64,000 nt of DNA, taken from positions 124,001 to 188,000 of the forward strand of contig JAAWDH010000016.1 of NCBI GenBank assembly GCA_022793675.1. The letters are read 5' to 3'. Below, piece after piece: positions 1 to 7,863 of the stretch. The notes under the pieces are model-generated. The model made no database searches, was not told where the DNA came from, and worked only from the letters and a program-made list of their open reading frames with translations. The translations under genes were made by a program, and so were the position numbers. Position 1 is the stretch's first letter, and the number at the start of each line of letters is the position of its first letter. This DNA comes from Oscillospiraceae bacterium (GTDB lineage Bacteria; Bacillota; Clostridia; Oscillospirales; Ruminococcaceae).

Positions 1-92
1 CAGCAGAAACACACCAGCCCCTTTAAGAGCAGCTTTTTCGGGCTGCGCCGCTTTTCCTGCTCCAGCGCCAGGGCCGGCGCTTTACTCCTCAT
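1..92 (-). CDS. fliP: Flagellar export gate protein FliP, N-terminal fragment (runs off window)
   Basis: Only the first 30 codons are inside the window. The ATG at 92-90 opens inside the last codons of fliO (11-base overlap, different frame), so translation is probably coupled. The peptide begins MRSKAPALALEQEKRRSP and then becomes hydrophobic (KKLLLKGLVCFC, residues 19-30), which fits a basic n-region leading into the signal or first membrane segment of FliP. FliP is a membrane component of the flagellar type III export gate. The assignment rests mostly on gene order (fliO-fliP is standard in Firmicutes); no FliP core motif is visible because the rest lies outside. Confidence 0.6.
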   Translation of the reverse strand, partial: MRSKAPALALEQEKRRSPKKLLLKGLVCFC

Positions 93-483
93 GGTCATCA
101 CGTTCCCCTTCCCCTGTTTTTTTTCCAAACCATCCGGTGCTGTCCGCCCATCCGGAGATGCGGCTTTGCAGCACCGACTTAAAGTCTGCGCCAGCACCCG
201 GCCCGTCAGGGCCTTCCGGGTAATCCGCCGGGTTCAGCTCGCCAAGGCAGGTAATCTGCTGCGCGGTAACCCCCAGCAGGTAGACCTTGCCGTCCACCCG
301 CGCAATCACCAGCGACTGGTCCTTGCCCAGCATCGCCCGGTCCAGCAGCCGAATCCGGCTGCCCATCCGCTGCACGCCGCCTGGAAAGCCTTTAGCCAGC
401 CATTTTGAAACAAAATAGGCTGCGGCAAAAACCAGGAACATTAGGAACAGGGTGCCCAGGATACTCAGAATCTGTTCCGGCAT
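82..483 (-). CDS. fliO: Flagellar biosynthesis protein FliO/FliZ
   Basis: A 133-residue protein with one N-terminal membrane helix (about residues 5-27, ILSILGTLFLMFLVFAAAYF) followed by a basic, soluble domain (SRIRLLDRAMLGKDQSLVIARV) and an acidic tail. This is the layout of FliO, a small accessory protein that helps assemble FliP into the export gate. The nearest upstream ATG (489) lies one base from the GGGGGAGGG Shine-Dalgarno, so the ATG at 483, seven bases away, is the better start. The gene lies 31 bases downstream of cheY and overlaps fliP. FliO is poorly conserved in sequence, so the call combines topology with position. Confidence 0.85.
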   Translation of the reverse strand: MPEQILSILGTLFLMFLVFAAAYFVSKWLAKGFPGGVQRMGSRIRLLDRAMLGKDQSLVIARVDGKVYLLGVTAQQITCLGELNPADYPEGPDGPGAGADFKSVLQSRISGWADSTGWFGKKTGEGERDDHEE

Positions 484-514
484 GGGCATCCCTCCCCCGT
501 ATCAGTATGGCCCA

Positions 515-877
515 TTAAAGCGGAAGTATTTTGGACACTGTCTGGATAATCCGGTCCTCTTTGAACGGCTTGACGATAAAATCCATCGCGCCCAGCTTGA
601 TGGCTTCCATAACCATGGATTCCTGGCCCATAGCCGAGCACATGATAACCTTCGCGCCGGAATCCAGCTGCATAATCTCAGCCAGCGCCTCAATACCAGT
701 TTTGTTGGGCATGGTGATGTCCATCATAACGAGGTCAGGCTTTTCGCTCTGGTAGAGGTCTACCGCCTGCTGCCCGTCGGCACCCTCGATAAACTCAGAG
801 TAACCGGCCTTGGTCAGGTGGTTTTTAATCATCATCCGCATAAATCCTGCGTCGTCAACGATCATAATCTTAGGCAT
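515..877 (-). CDS. cheY: Chemotaxis response regulator CheY
   Basis: A 120-residue single receiver domain with no output domain. The acidic pair D8-D9 (MIVDDAGFMR), phospho-acceptor D53 (LVMMDITMPN), the switch serine in CSAMG and the conserved lysine in IVKPFKED are all visible. Phosphorylated CheY binds the flagellar switch (FliM/FliY) and changes rotation direction. The reading frame stays open to a TTG at 892, but that codon is part of the GGAGG Shine-Dalgarno; the ATG at 877 is correctly spaced and gives the usual length. The gene sits between fliY and fliO in the flagellar operon, a typical position in Bacillus and Clostridia. No other che gene is present in the window. Confidence 0.93.
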   Translation of the reverse strand: MPKIMIVDDAGFMRMMIKNHLTKAGYSEFIEGADGQQAVDLYQSEKPDLVMMDITMPNKTGIEALAEIMQLDSGAKVIMCSAMGQESMVMEAIKLGAMDFIVKPFKEDRIIQTVSKILPL

Positions 878-901
878 ATACTTTTCCTCCAATTCTTTTC
901 A

Positions 902-2260
902 TTAAAGCGCGCCGTTGAGAGAATCTATCAATTCTTTGGTTCCGACAATCTCGGTAATGCGAATACCAAAGTTGTCGCCAATCACGACCACATCTGCATA
1001 GGCCAGCAACTGCCCGTTGACGAGGACTTCTGCCGGAGCGCCGGTCTGTTTGTCCAGCTCCACCACAGTGCCCTGCCCAAATTCCATGATGTCCTTGATC
1101 TTCTTGCGGGTCTTGCCGATGACCACTGACACTTCCAGCGGCACGCCCATCAGCAGGTTCATATTTTTGCCGCTTAAAGAATCGCCGCCCGGCGCATTCG
1201 CGCCAAAGCTGGGGAACTGAGCCTTCTTGACGTTAACCTGGGGCTGGTCGGGCTGCTGCCCAGGCTGGCCCTGCTGGGCATAAGGCACCCCGCCGGGAGG
1301 CATCCCATAGCCATAGGGCATCCCGTACATATTGCCGTACATCCCCATCATCTGCTGCATCATCATTTGCTGCTGCATCATCTGCTGCTGGGGGTCGCCC
1401 TGCGGCATCATCTGAGGCTGTTGGGGCATTGGCTGTTGTTGCGGAGGCGCTGGCTGCGGGGGCTGCGCTGCTGCCGCAGGCGGTACCGGCGCAGCTGGGG
1501 GCGGCGCTGCGGGCTGCTGCATAGCCTCCATGGCTTCCAAAGGAAGCTCTGCTTCGGCGGCCGGCGCAGTTGGGACAGACGGCGCTGTAGGCTCCGGTGC
1601 TGGCGGCGCTGCCGGAGTCGAAACCGCCGGTTCTGGTGCAGGTTCGGAAGCGCTGTCGCCAATCACCCGGCGCACCATATCACGGACCAGATCCGCTTTC
1701 AAGAAGCAGCGGAAGCTGGAATCCATGACATCCTTGATCATCATCTTAAACGAGATTACAGCCACAGCTTCTTCAGGCTCAATCTCGTTGAAAGAAGCGT
1801 AAATGGAAGCAGTATTCTCCGCCAGCAGCGCCTCCGGCGTAGAGATGTCCACCGGCATGGTGAGAATCTCCGACAGCGCGGTCGCCGAGGCCCCCATCAT
1901 CTGGTTCATAACCTCGCAGGCGGCGCTCATGCTCATCTCGTCAAACTCAAAATTCTCATCCACATCGCCAGCGTCGTTGCCCATCAGCAGGTTGAGAATG
2001 ATCTGCATATCATGCTTACGGAAGACGATGGTGTTGGAGCCGACAATGCCTTTGACATAACGAATTTTAACGACAATGGCCGGTTCCAGCTCGGTGCAGT
2101 CCACCTCTTTGAACAGCCGTTGTTCAACGCTTGGGGTTGTAATGGAAACTTGTTTGTCCAACATGGATGAAACTGCCGTAGCGGCGGAACCCATGCTGAT
2201 ATTCAATATCTCGCCAATCGCGTCCAATTCCTGGGCAGTCAGAACGACATTTTCTGGCAT
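902..2260 (-). CDS. fliY: Flagellar motor switch phosphatase FliY (CheC-like plus FliN domains)
   Basis: A protein of 452 residues. The N-terminal half contains two CheC-type helices (LDAIGEILNISMGSAA near residue 12 and MSAACEVMNQMMGASA near residue 110), the E-x-x-N pattern of CheY-P phosphatases. A long Pro/Gln/Met/Ala-rich linker spans roughly residues 210-350. The last ~80 residues (LMGVPLEVSVVIGKTRKKIK to the end) are a FliN/SpoA C-ring domain. FliY forms part of the switch ring and dephosphorylates CheY-P. A TTG at 2275 is in frame, but it overlaps the Shine-Dalgarno; ATG 2260 is preferred. The linker is unusually long and low in complexity, which produces long spurious open frames on the opposite strand. 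Confidence 0.93.
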   Translation of the reverse strand: MPENVVLTAQELDAIGEILNISMGSAATAVSSMLDKQVSITTPSVEQRLFKEVDCTELEPAIVVKIRYVKGIVGSNTIVFRKHDMQIILNLLMGNDAGDVDENFEFDEMSMSAACEVMNQMMGASATALSEILTMPVDISTPEALLAENTASIYASFNEIEPEEAVAVISFKMMIKDVMDSSFRCFLKADLVRDMVRRVIGDSASEPAPEPAVSTPAAPPAPEPTAPSVPTAPAAEAELPLEAMEAMQQPAAPPPAAPVPPAAAAQPPQPAPPQQQPMPQQPQMMPQGDPQQQMMQQQMMMQQMMGMYGNMYGMPYGYGMPPGGVPYAQQGQPGQQPDQPQVNVKKAQFPSFGANAPGGDSLSGKNMNLLMGVPLEVSVVIGKTRKKIKDIMEFGQGTVVELDKQTGAPAEVLVNGQLLAYADVVVIGDNFGIRITEIVGTKELIDSLNGAL

Positions 2261-2291
2261 ATTCTTTTCCTCCAATGACCTTCCCTCTTTT

Positions 2292-3278
2292 CTATTGTAA
2301 TAAGGAATCTACGAGTTTAACGGCTTTCTTCGTATCAGTCTGGCCAATACGGGCCGTATACCAGGGTGCTCCCTCCACAGTCACCGAAATATCATCGCTG
2401 ATCTTCCGGTTCAGGGCCACCACATCGTTGACCTGCAGCCGCAGGATATCGCCCAAATCCATTTCGCACTGGTCGAGGACGGCGGCTATCTCCAGATCGG
2501 ATTGCTTCAGGTAATCGAAAATCAGTTCGCGCTTAGCTTTCTCCCGGTCGGGATCCTGCTGGCGCATAGAGTGGGCATATTTCATGCTGAAGCTGTTAAT
2601 GATCGCCTCCAGGTTTTCAGCCGCCATACAGATGTTGGCGTTGCCGGAAAACCCTTCCCCCTTCAGCTCCAGTGTGACGATGACCACCACGTCTTGCGGC
2701 GAGAAAGCCTGCAGCAGCCGCCCATTCGTCTCAATGCTTTGCAGGTCTGTCGTTACGCCGAAATAGTTGTTCCAAGCGTCATTAAGGTATTTGATGATGT
2801 TTTTCAGGACAAGCTCCAGCAGCGCCAGCTCGATCTCAGTATAATCGCGGTTGGGCGCGTAAAGCGAGCCGCTGCCGCCCATCAGCCGGTCCACCGCCAA
2901 AAAACCAAAAGAGGTGGAAAGCTCCAGCATCAGCGTCGTTTCCTCATACTGGGGCTGGGTAGGCTTAAAACTCACCATCCCCACAAGGGTGTTATCCGGC
3001 AGGGCATTATTGAACTCGTAATAGCGCTGCTCCTCGATATCCACTACATTGATTTCGCAAACATTATGGAGAATACTGGTGAGATAGGAGGAAGCCACGC
3101 GGCAAAAGTTCTCATAGAGGTTGTTGAGGGATTTCAGCTGGTCCTTGGTAAACTTCTTCGGGGAGGTAAAGTCATATTCCTTGACCTTCGTTTTTTCCTC
3201 CTCCGGCTCTGTTACGTTGCCCGACCGCATCCTGTTTAACAGTTCATCGATCTGGCTTTGTGATAAAGTTTCTGGCAT
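2292..3278 (-). CDS. fliM: Flagellar motor switch protein FliM
   Basis: A 328-residue protein. The N-terminal LSQSQIDELLNRM segment is the conserved CheY-P binding peptide. A CheC-like middle domain follows (for example LSTSFGFLAVDRLMGGSG), and the C-terminal domain is the SpoA fold that packs with FliN/FliY (EIAAVLDQCEMDLGDILRLQ). FliM forms the middle of the C ring, linking FliG to FliY and setting rotation direction. Length matches the family (about 330). It lies 31 bases upstream of fliY and 29 bases downstream of motB, with a GGGGGAA Shine-Dalgarno ahead of ATG 3278. Confidence 0.95.
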   Translation of the reverse strand: MPETLSQSQIDELLNRMRSGNVTEPEEEKTKVKEYDFTSPKKFTKDQLKSLNNLYENFCRVASSYLTSILHNVCEINVVDIEEQRYYEFNNALPDNTLVGMVSFKPTQPQYEETTLMLELSTSFGFLAVDRLMGGSGSLYAPNRDYTEIELALLELVLKNIIKYLNDAWNNYFGVTTDLQSIETNGRLLQAFSPQDVVVIVTLELKGEGFSGNANICMAAENLEAIINSFSMKYAHSMRQQDPDREKAKRELIFDYLKQSDLEIAAVLDQCEMDLGDILRLQVNDVVALNRKISDDISVTVEGAPWYTARIGQTDTKKAVKLVDSLLQ

Positions 3279-3307
3279 TCTGTTTATTTCCCCCTTTCCG
3301 GCGTGGA

Positions 3308-4240
3308 TTATTCATACGGTGAAACGTTGGCATCCACACCCGGATCAGGCGGGGAGTTGGCGTTATCCGGCTGAGTCTCGCCGCCGGCGCCGCCCGGCTG
3401 CTGGGGTTCGCCGCCCACATCGTCTTCTTCAGGGAAGAACAGGTCGTCGATACCGCCTTCAACCGGATATTTATCTTCTTCGTAAACGCTGCCGCCTAAG
3501 GCATCGTGGATATCGAAATTCATCTGGCTGTTTTTGCCGATAATGACCATCTCAACCCGGCGGTTCTTCTCGCGGCCTTCGCTGGTGGCGTTGTCGGCCA
3601 CAGGGTAGTTCTGGCCGTAACCGACCAGCACCATCTTCTCGCCGTCGAAGCCCATCTGCTCCTGCATAAAGATGGCGACCCTGGCCGCGCGTTCGCCGGA
3701 GAGCATCCATTCGGAGATGTCATTATTGTTGTTGTTGGGGCTTTGGGCGGTATAGCCGCAGATGTTGACCATCCGGATCTGGTTTTCGTACTGCTTCAGA
3801 CCTTCGCTAATAAAGGTCAAGGTTGGAAGGCTCCCCTTTTTCAGAACCGAGCGGTTCGGTTCAAAAAAGATACTGCTGCTGAAGCGGATGTAGATGACAC
3901 CGTCCTCGCCCTGGCTGATATTGACGGCATCGCCTTGGCCGCTGCTTTCGACATATTCCTGAAGGTAATCGAAAAGCTGGTCCATATCCGGATCGGCTTC
4001 CGCGTCATAGGTAGGCATAGAGGTATAATCATCGTTCATACCAGTATCCCCTTCGCCAACCATTTCCGTCATCACATCCGGATCCATTTTCAGGGCGCGG
4101 ATGAAGGCGTTGAATTTCTCCTCATTGACCGACGACATACTCAGCAATACCGCGAAAAAGGTCAGAAGCAGGGTTACCATATCGCAGTATGTATCCATCC
4201 AGCTTCCGCCGCCGCCGGAGCTCATCTTCTTTTTTCCCAT
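3308..4240 (-). CDS. motB: Flagellar stator protein MotB
   Basis: A 310-residue protein. It has a short basic N terminus and a single membrane helix (about residues 17-38) starting TYCDMVTLLLTFFAVLLSMS; D20 is the ion-carrying aspartate. An OmpA-like peptidoglycan-binding domain follows, with the motif NICGYTAQSPNN and a late GYGQNYPVADN segment. The tail (last ~50 residues) is acidic, Gly/Pro-rich and longer than in many relatives. MotB anchors the stator to the wall and carries the ion across the membrane with MotA. Whether the coupling ion is H+ or Na+ cannot be read safely from this sequence. It follows motA by 30 bases, with an AAAGG ribosome site. Confidence 0.93.
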   Translation of the reverse strand: MGKKKMSSGGGGSWMDTYCDMVTLLLTFFAVLLSMSSVNEEKFNAFIRALKMDPDVMTEMVGEGDTGMNDDYTSMPTYDAEADPDMDQLFDYLQEYVESSGQGDAVNISQGEDGVIYIRFSSSIFFEPNRSVLKKGSLPTLTFISEGLKQYENQIRMVNICGYTAQSPNNNNNDISEWMLSGERAARVAIFMQEQMGFDGEKMVLVGYGQNYPVADNATSEGREKNRRVEMVIIGKNSQMNFDIHDALGGSVYEEDKYPVEGGIDDLFFPEEDDVGGEPQQPGGAGGETQPDNANSPPDPGVDANVSPYE

Positions 4241-4270
4241 AATCTCTACCTTTCCGGGCGGTTATACGGT

Positions 4271-5110
4271 TTAGTTGCCTTCACCGCCGCCATTGTTGTC
4301 GGCAGCAGAGGTGTACTTCTTCTGCTTATACTCAGGCAGCAGATGGATCAGCCGCTCTTCGATAAACTTGGGGTTTTCACCGGCCTGGATGGCCTGGACG
4401 CCTTCGCAGATAATCTGCTTGCAGAGATATTCCTCCTCGTGGCGCACGCGTAATTTGTTGGAAATAGGGCTGAAGAAAACGTTGGCCAGCAAGCTGCCGT
4501 AGAAAGTAGTAATCAAGGCGACGGCCATGTTAGGGCCGACCGAGTCGATGTCCGACAGGTCCTTCATCATGTTAATCAAGCCGATCAAGGTACCGATCAT
4601 ACCGAAAGCCGGGGCCAGCGCCGAGCCTTTGTCATAGAAAGCGATATCCTGCGAATGGCGCTCCTCCAAGCTGTCCATCCAGGATTCCATCTGCTGTTTG
4701 ACCTTTTCCGGGTCGACCGAGTCGACGACCATCATCAGGCTGCTTTTCATGAAATTGTCCTGCAAGGCGTTGATGTCCTCTTCCAGGGCCAGCAGGCCGC
4801 TGATCCTCGCCTTTTTGGCGCATTCGACCAGCTTTGTGATGTATTCCTGGGGGTTATAGGTGTTGGGCATGATGATGATGCGCAGATGTTTGCCCATTTT
4901 TCCAAGGGAAGCGCCGGGGAAAGCGACCATCAGGCCGGAAATCGTACCGCCCACAACGATCAGCAAGCTGGCGACATCCCAGAAGTTCTTCAGGTTCTTT
5001 ACGTTCAGGAGGTTTTCAGGGTCACGCAGGTTTACGATAATGCCGAACACCATCAGCACAATGGCCAGTACCCAGCCGATGATGGACATCAAGTCTATTT
5101 TCTTTTTCAT
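4271..5110 (-). CDS. motA: Flagellar stator protein MotA
   Basis: A 279-residue protein with four predicted membrane helices: two near the N terminus (IIGWVLAIVLMVFGIIVNL and a second around residue 45) and two near residues 160-210 (FGMIGTLIGLINMMKDLSD, then MAVALITTFYGSLLANVFF). The cytoplasmic loop between them is charged and carries the torque-generating surface that meets FliG. The conserved proline/glycine segment APAFGMIGTLIGL is clear. MotA and MotB form the stator ion channel. The gene starts three bases after the flbD stop and is followed by motB, the standard flbD-motA-motB order in Clostridia. Confidence 0.95.
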   Translation of the reverse strand: MKKKIDLMSIIGWVLAIVLMVFGIIVNLRDPENLLNVKNLKNFWDVASLLIVVGGTISGLMVAFPGASLGKMGKHLRIIIMPNTYNPQEYITKLVECAKKARISGLLALEEDINALQDNFMKSSLMMVVDSVDPEKVKQQMESWMDSLEERHSQDIAFYDKGSALAPAFGMIGTLIGLINMMKDLSDIDSVGPNMAVALITTFYGSLLANVFFSPISNKLRVRHEEEYLCKQIICEGVQAIQAGENPKFIEERLIHLLPEYKQKKYTSAADNNGGGEGN

Positions 5111-5113
5111 GGC

Positions 5114-5338
5114 TTACCCCATTGCCTCCTCATCTGCCAGATGCAGGCGGCTGCATACGTCGCTGCACTTCCTTTTGAAGTCGATCACCCGGTTAACCAC
5201 CTCGTCGATGGATTCCCGGACGATAAAATAGTTTTTGTCGGTCATGCGGATCGTGGTGTCGGGGTTTGACTCAATCAGCTCGATTAAGTCGGCGTTGAGC
5301 ACAAAGGGGGTGCCATTGAGCTTCGTCAGATAAACCAT
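5114..5338 (-). CDS. flbD: FlbD-family small flagellar protein
   Basis: A 74-residue protein starting MVYLTKLNGTPFVLNADLIE, with the IRMTDKNYFIVRESIDEVV pattern typical of the FlbD/SwrD family. Members are needed for full motor power or swarming in Bacillus; the molecular role is not settled. An upstream ATG at 5380 is in frame, but the AAGGAA Shine-Dalgarno lies just before ATG 5338 and the family length is about 70 residues, so the shorter start is used. The gene is coupled to motA (three-base gap). It lies behind a 274-base gap after flgE that contains two stable hairpins. Confidence 0.85.
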   Translation of the reverse strand: MVYLTKLNGTPFVLNADLIELIESNPDTTIRMTDKNYFIVRESIDEVVNRVIDFKRKCSDVCSRLHLADEEAMG

Positions 5339-5373
5339 TTCATCGCTTCCTTTATATATTTTTGCTGCTGCCA

Positions 5374-5415
5374 TAGGCAAGCGGAAAGAAACTGGACCGG
5401 CTTTCCGCCTGCCTA
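5374..5415 (-). other. Hairpin in the 5' leader of flbD
   Basis: Arms at 5374-5388 and 5401-5415 pair over 15 positions with a 12-base loop. One position is A-C on the plus strand but becomes a G-U pair in the minus-strand RNA, so the structure is better in the flbD-motAB transcript. No U tract follows, so it does not look like a terminator. It could stabilise a processed 5' end or tune flbD translation; that is inference. Confidence 0.6.
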
Positions 5416-5563
5416 CGGCAGCGGCCCCGGGAAAGGCACTGCCTTACAGGGCCTTGCGGGCCGCCGTCCGACAGAGCGCCGCCCAACAGGCTGCTTCCCT
5501 GTATGCAGGAGGGCTTTCCCGAAGATGCCTAGAAAAAAGTCCCCGTATAATAGACGCCCAACT

Positions 5564-5595
5564 GCCGGCCAGATAAAAAAGGTTATCTGGCCGGC
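5564..5595 (-). other. 13-bp perfect stem-loop after flgE
   Basis: Arms 5564-5576 and 5583-5595 are perfectly complementary over 13 bp with a 6-base loop, 18 bases past the flgE stop. The minus-strand RNA downstream of the stem lacks a uridine run, so classic intrinsic termination is doubtful. A 3' stabiliser for hook-gene mRNA or a partial terminator separating the hook and motor parts of the operon are possible. The rest of the 274-base gap shows no gene. Confidence 0.6.
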
Positions 5596-5612
5596 GCGGC
5601 GGGTATCTTCAG

Positions 5613-7337
5613 TTAGCGCTTGAGGTTGATCAATTCTTCAAGCATCGTGTCCGAAACAGTGATAACGCGGGAGTTTGCCTGGAAGCCGCGCTGGGCGGTA
5701 ATCATGTCGGCGAACTCCTGGGAGAGGTCGACGTTGGACATTTCCAAGGCGCTGCTCTTCAGCGCGCCGGTGCCGCCGGAACCGGGGTCGCAAAGCTGCG
5801 GAGCACCCGAGTTGGCGCTGGCGGTATAGTAGTTTTTACCGGTTGGGGAGAGGCCGAAGGGGTTAGCGAAGTTTGCCAGCGTAATCTTGCCCACCGAGAT
5901 TACGCCTTCGTCCGGCCTTGTGACCGAGACGGTGCCGTCTGCGCCGATAGAGATGCCGGTCAGCTGGTCAAGGGTAACCGGGCCGCCTTCCGTACCGCCA
6001 GTCAGCGTAAAGGTCTTGGTGCTAAAGCCAAGGTCTGTAGCGGGGGCGGAGGGTTTAGCAACTGGAAACGGAACAGTAGTCGTTGTACCATCAGGATTGT
6101 TAATAGTTTTACCATATGTGTCATCAGTCCAAGTAACGGCAGCGGTCGGCGGTGTTGTTAGGGGAGGATTTTGCCTAGCCATATATTGCTCCGTAAATGC
6201 TGTAAAAGATGGTTTATTTACTTCAATGTAATCATCGTCATCCAATTTTGTGCCATCCTTCATCAACAGCATTGTAGCGGCTGTACTGCCTTCCTTAAGA
6301 GTTCCTGTATATACCCCAGTAGGAGTCGTCATCTTAATAGTCCAAAATGCTTCCGTTGGAGGATTTTGCGTGGTATCACCTGGTGTAAAGTCTGCTGTAA
6401 AAGCTGTAAAGGCACCCTCACCAGTAAATCCATTACTCACTTTATTAACAGTCAAGCGCCCATCAAAAAAGCCCTTAGTAGCTCCGGAGATAGAACCAAG
6501 ATCAACGCCAAAATTCTGCCCAGCGATTTGCTTACCCGTTAAACCACCATTGGCAAAAAGATCAGCCTTGTCTGCCGTAATGCTAAGTTCGCCACTGGGT
6601 AAGTCAGCATTACCGTTTGCTCTCCGGATAGCGCTGTTGATTGCACTAGACAAATCTTCCAAACTGGTAAAGGTCTTATTTGCATTCAGCTGGATGGTAA
6701 CAGAACCAGTATTAGAAATAATCGCCTGTGCGGGGATGTCGTCTGCCAAGGTTTCGTTAGAAACGATGGTCACGCCGATGTTGCCGTAAGCGCTAGTCTT
6801 CGAGCCCTTAATCGTATAAGTAACGCCGTTGATTTTTTCTTCAACGGAAGGGACGGCGGGTTCGACTGCGCCGACGTTGTCCAGCTTGATGCGCTGGGTG
6901 TCGGGCGCGCCGTCGGTGGTGGTTGCGCCCAAGACGAAGTTACCGTTCATGTCCACCAGATAGCCGTTGGCGTCGTAGTCGAGAAGGCCCGCCTTGGTGT
7001 AGAAGATGTTGCCGTCGGCGTCCATGACCTGCAGGTAACCCTCGCCGGTGATGGCCACGTCAAGGCCGCGCCCGGTGTTCTGCATACTCGACTGGGTCAT
7101 CATAGTCTGGATAGAACCCAGGGTGGAACCGTAACCGACGGTAGTTGGGTTGGTACCGCCGCGGTTGGCGGTGCCGGCGGAAGCGCCGGACAGGGTCTGG
7201 TAGAAAACGTCGCTGAAAACAGCGCGCTGGTATTTATACCCGTAGGTGTTGACGTTTGCGATGTTGTTGCCGATTACGTCCAGTCTGTACTGGTGTGTTT
7301 TAAGTCCGGCTACACCGGAAAACATTGCTCTGTTCAT
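5613..7337 (-). CDS. flgE: Flagellar hook protein FlgE
   Basis: A 574-residue protein. The N terminus carries the flagellar rod/hook signature (GLKTHQYRLDVIGNNIANVN) and the VAITGEGYLQVMDADG segment; the C terminus has the matching SNVDLSQEFADMITAQRGFQ helix. These ends form the D0/D1 core. The middle (about residues 160-440) is a variable surface domain, with lower GC (roughly 6.04-6.74 kb) than its flanks, which suggests recombination or relaxed selection there. FlgE polymerises into the hook under FlgD capping and FliK length control. Family members are usually 250-450 residues, so this one is long. GGAGG ribosome site ahead of ATG 7337. Confidence 0.92.
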   Translation of the reverse strand: MNRAMFSGVAGLKTHQYRLDVIGNNIANVNTYGYKYQRAVFSDVFYQTLSGASAGTANRGGTNPTTVGYGSTLGSIQTMMTQSSMQNTGRGLDVAITGEGYLQVMDADGNIFYTKAGLLDYDANGYLVDMNGNFVLGATTTDGAPDTQRIKLDNVGAVEPAVPSVEEKINGVTYTIKGSKTSAYGNIGVTIVSNETLADDIPAQAIISNTGSVTIQLNANKTFTSLEDLSSAINSAIRRANGNADLPSGELSITADKADLFANGGLTGKQIAGQNFGVDLGSISGATKGFFDGRLTVNKVSNGFTGEGAFTAFTADFTPGDTTQNPPTEAFWTIKMTTPTGVYTGTLKEGSTAATMLLMKDGTKLDDDDYIEVNKPSFTAFTEQYMARQNPPLTTPPTAAVTWTDDTYGKTINNPDGTTTTVPFPVAKPSAPATDLGFSTKTFTLTGGTEGGPVTLDQLTGISIGADGTVSVTRPDEGVISVGKITLANFANPFGLSPTGKNYYTASANSGAPQLCDPGSGGTGALKSSALEMSNVDLSQEFADMITAQRGFQANSRVITVSDTMLEELINLKR

Positions 7338-7421
7338 GGATTGCGATAACCTCCAAATCAGGGAACCGCCCGCGCCCCTCAGTCAGTCAGGGCGCGGATA
7401 AGCCTCCTCCAAAGGTCCGGC

Positions 7422-7832
7422 TCAAACGATTACGGTTCCATCTATATTCGTGAAAACATTGCCGCCTGCACTGGCGCTGTCCACAGCGGTAATTACTGTG
7501 TTGTTCTTGACACTGACCAGAAAGGCCGTGCTGCCCACCAGAATCAGCGGGGCTTCCAGGTTCTTTTCGCCCGCTAGCTGCACGCCCGCGTTTAAGCGCC
7601 TTAGGCTTTCGTCCGAAAGGTTGATGCCATTTTCCGCGGCCCGTTTGACTGCGTGGCGGGAAAAGGTTACGCCGCCCGCTTTTTCAATCTGCTCGCGGAG
7701 TACGTCTTGGAAGGCCAAGCGGCTCTCTTTAGACGACGGGGCAGATGCCGGCGCGTGGTCAATCCTTGGCGTGCTTGTAACAGGCGCGCCTGTTACAACA
7801 GGCGAATAAAATTTTAGGCGCAGATCCTCCAT
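7422..7832 (-). CDS. Flagellar operon protein of the TIGR02530 type
   Basis: A 136-residue protein with a disordered Pro/Ala/Ser-rich N terminus and a conserved core: a LAFQDVLREQ helix, then VTFSRHAVKRAAENGINLS and a C-terminal beta-rich part ending NVFTNIDGTVIV. This matches the small protein found between flgD and flgE in Firmicutes flagellar operons. Its role is unproven; position suggests hook assembly or hook-gene regulation. A GTG at 7838 is in frame, but the GGAGC ribosome site sits three bases from it, so ATG 7832 is preferred. It lies 31 bases after flgD and 84 bases before flgE. Confidence 0.85.
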   Translation of the reverse strand: MEDLRLKFYSPVVTGAPVTSTPRIDHAPASAPSSKESRLAFQDVLREQIEKAGGVTFSRHAVKRAAENGINLSDESLRRLNAGVQLAGEKNLEAPLILVGSTAFLVSVKNNTVITAVDSASAGGNVFTNIDGTVIV

Positions 7833-7863
7833 AATCACTTGCTCCTTTTTTGGTATTTCAGGG

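Noticed and set aside
452-1129. Plus-strand open frame across cheY and the end of fliY
   Set aside because: It is antisense to two well-supported genes and has no ribosome site or recognisable domain.
1367-2170. Long open frame on the plus strand (about 267 codons) opposite fliY
   Set aside because: It mirrors the Pro/Gln/Ala-rich fliY linker; its product is an Arg/Leu/His-rich low-complexity string with no family features.
4180-4240. Reading Na+ or H+ specificity from the MotB membrane helix
   Set aside because: The TYCD segment is intermediate between known types and does not allow a call.
5540-5563. Possible promoter (TATTATAC) after the flgE hairpin
   Set aside because: No matching -35 at the right distance on the minus strand.
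5770-5830. Single cysteine in FlgE (PQLCDPG) as a lysinoalanine crosslink site like that of spirochete hooks
   Set aside because: It lies near the C-terminal core, not in the D2 position used in spirochetes, so there is no support for crosslinking.
6171-6789. Plus-strand open frames inside the low-GC part of flgE
   Set aside because: They come from the composition of the hook variable domain. The minus-strand flgE frame is continuous.
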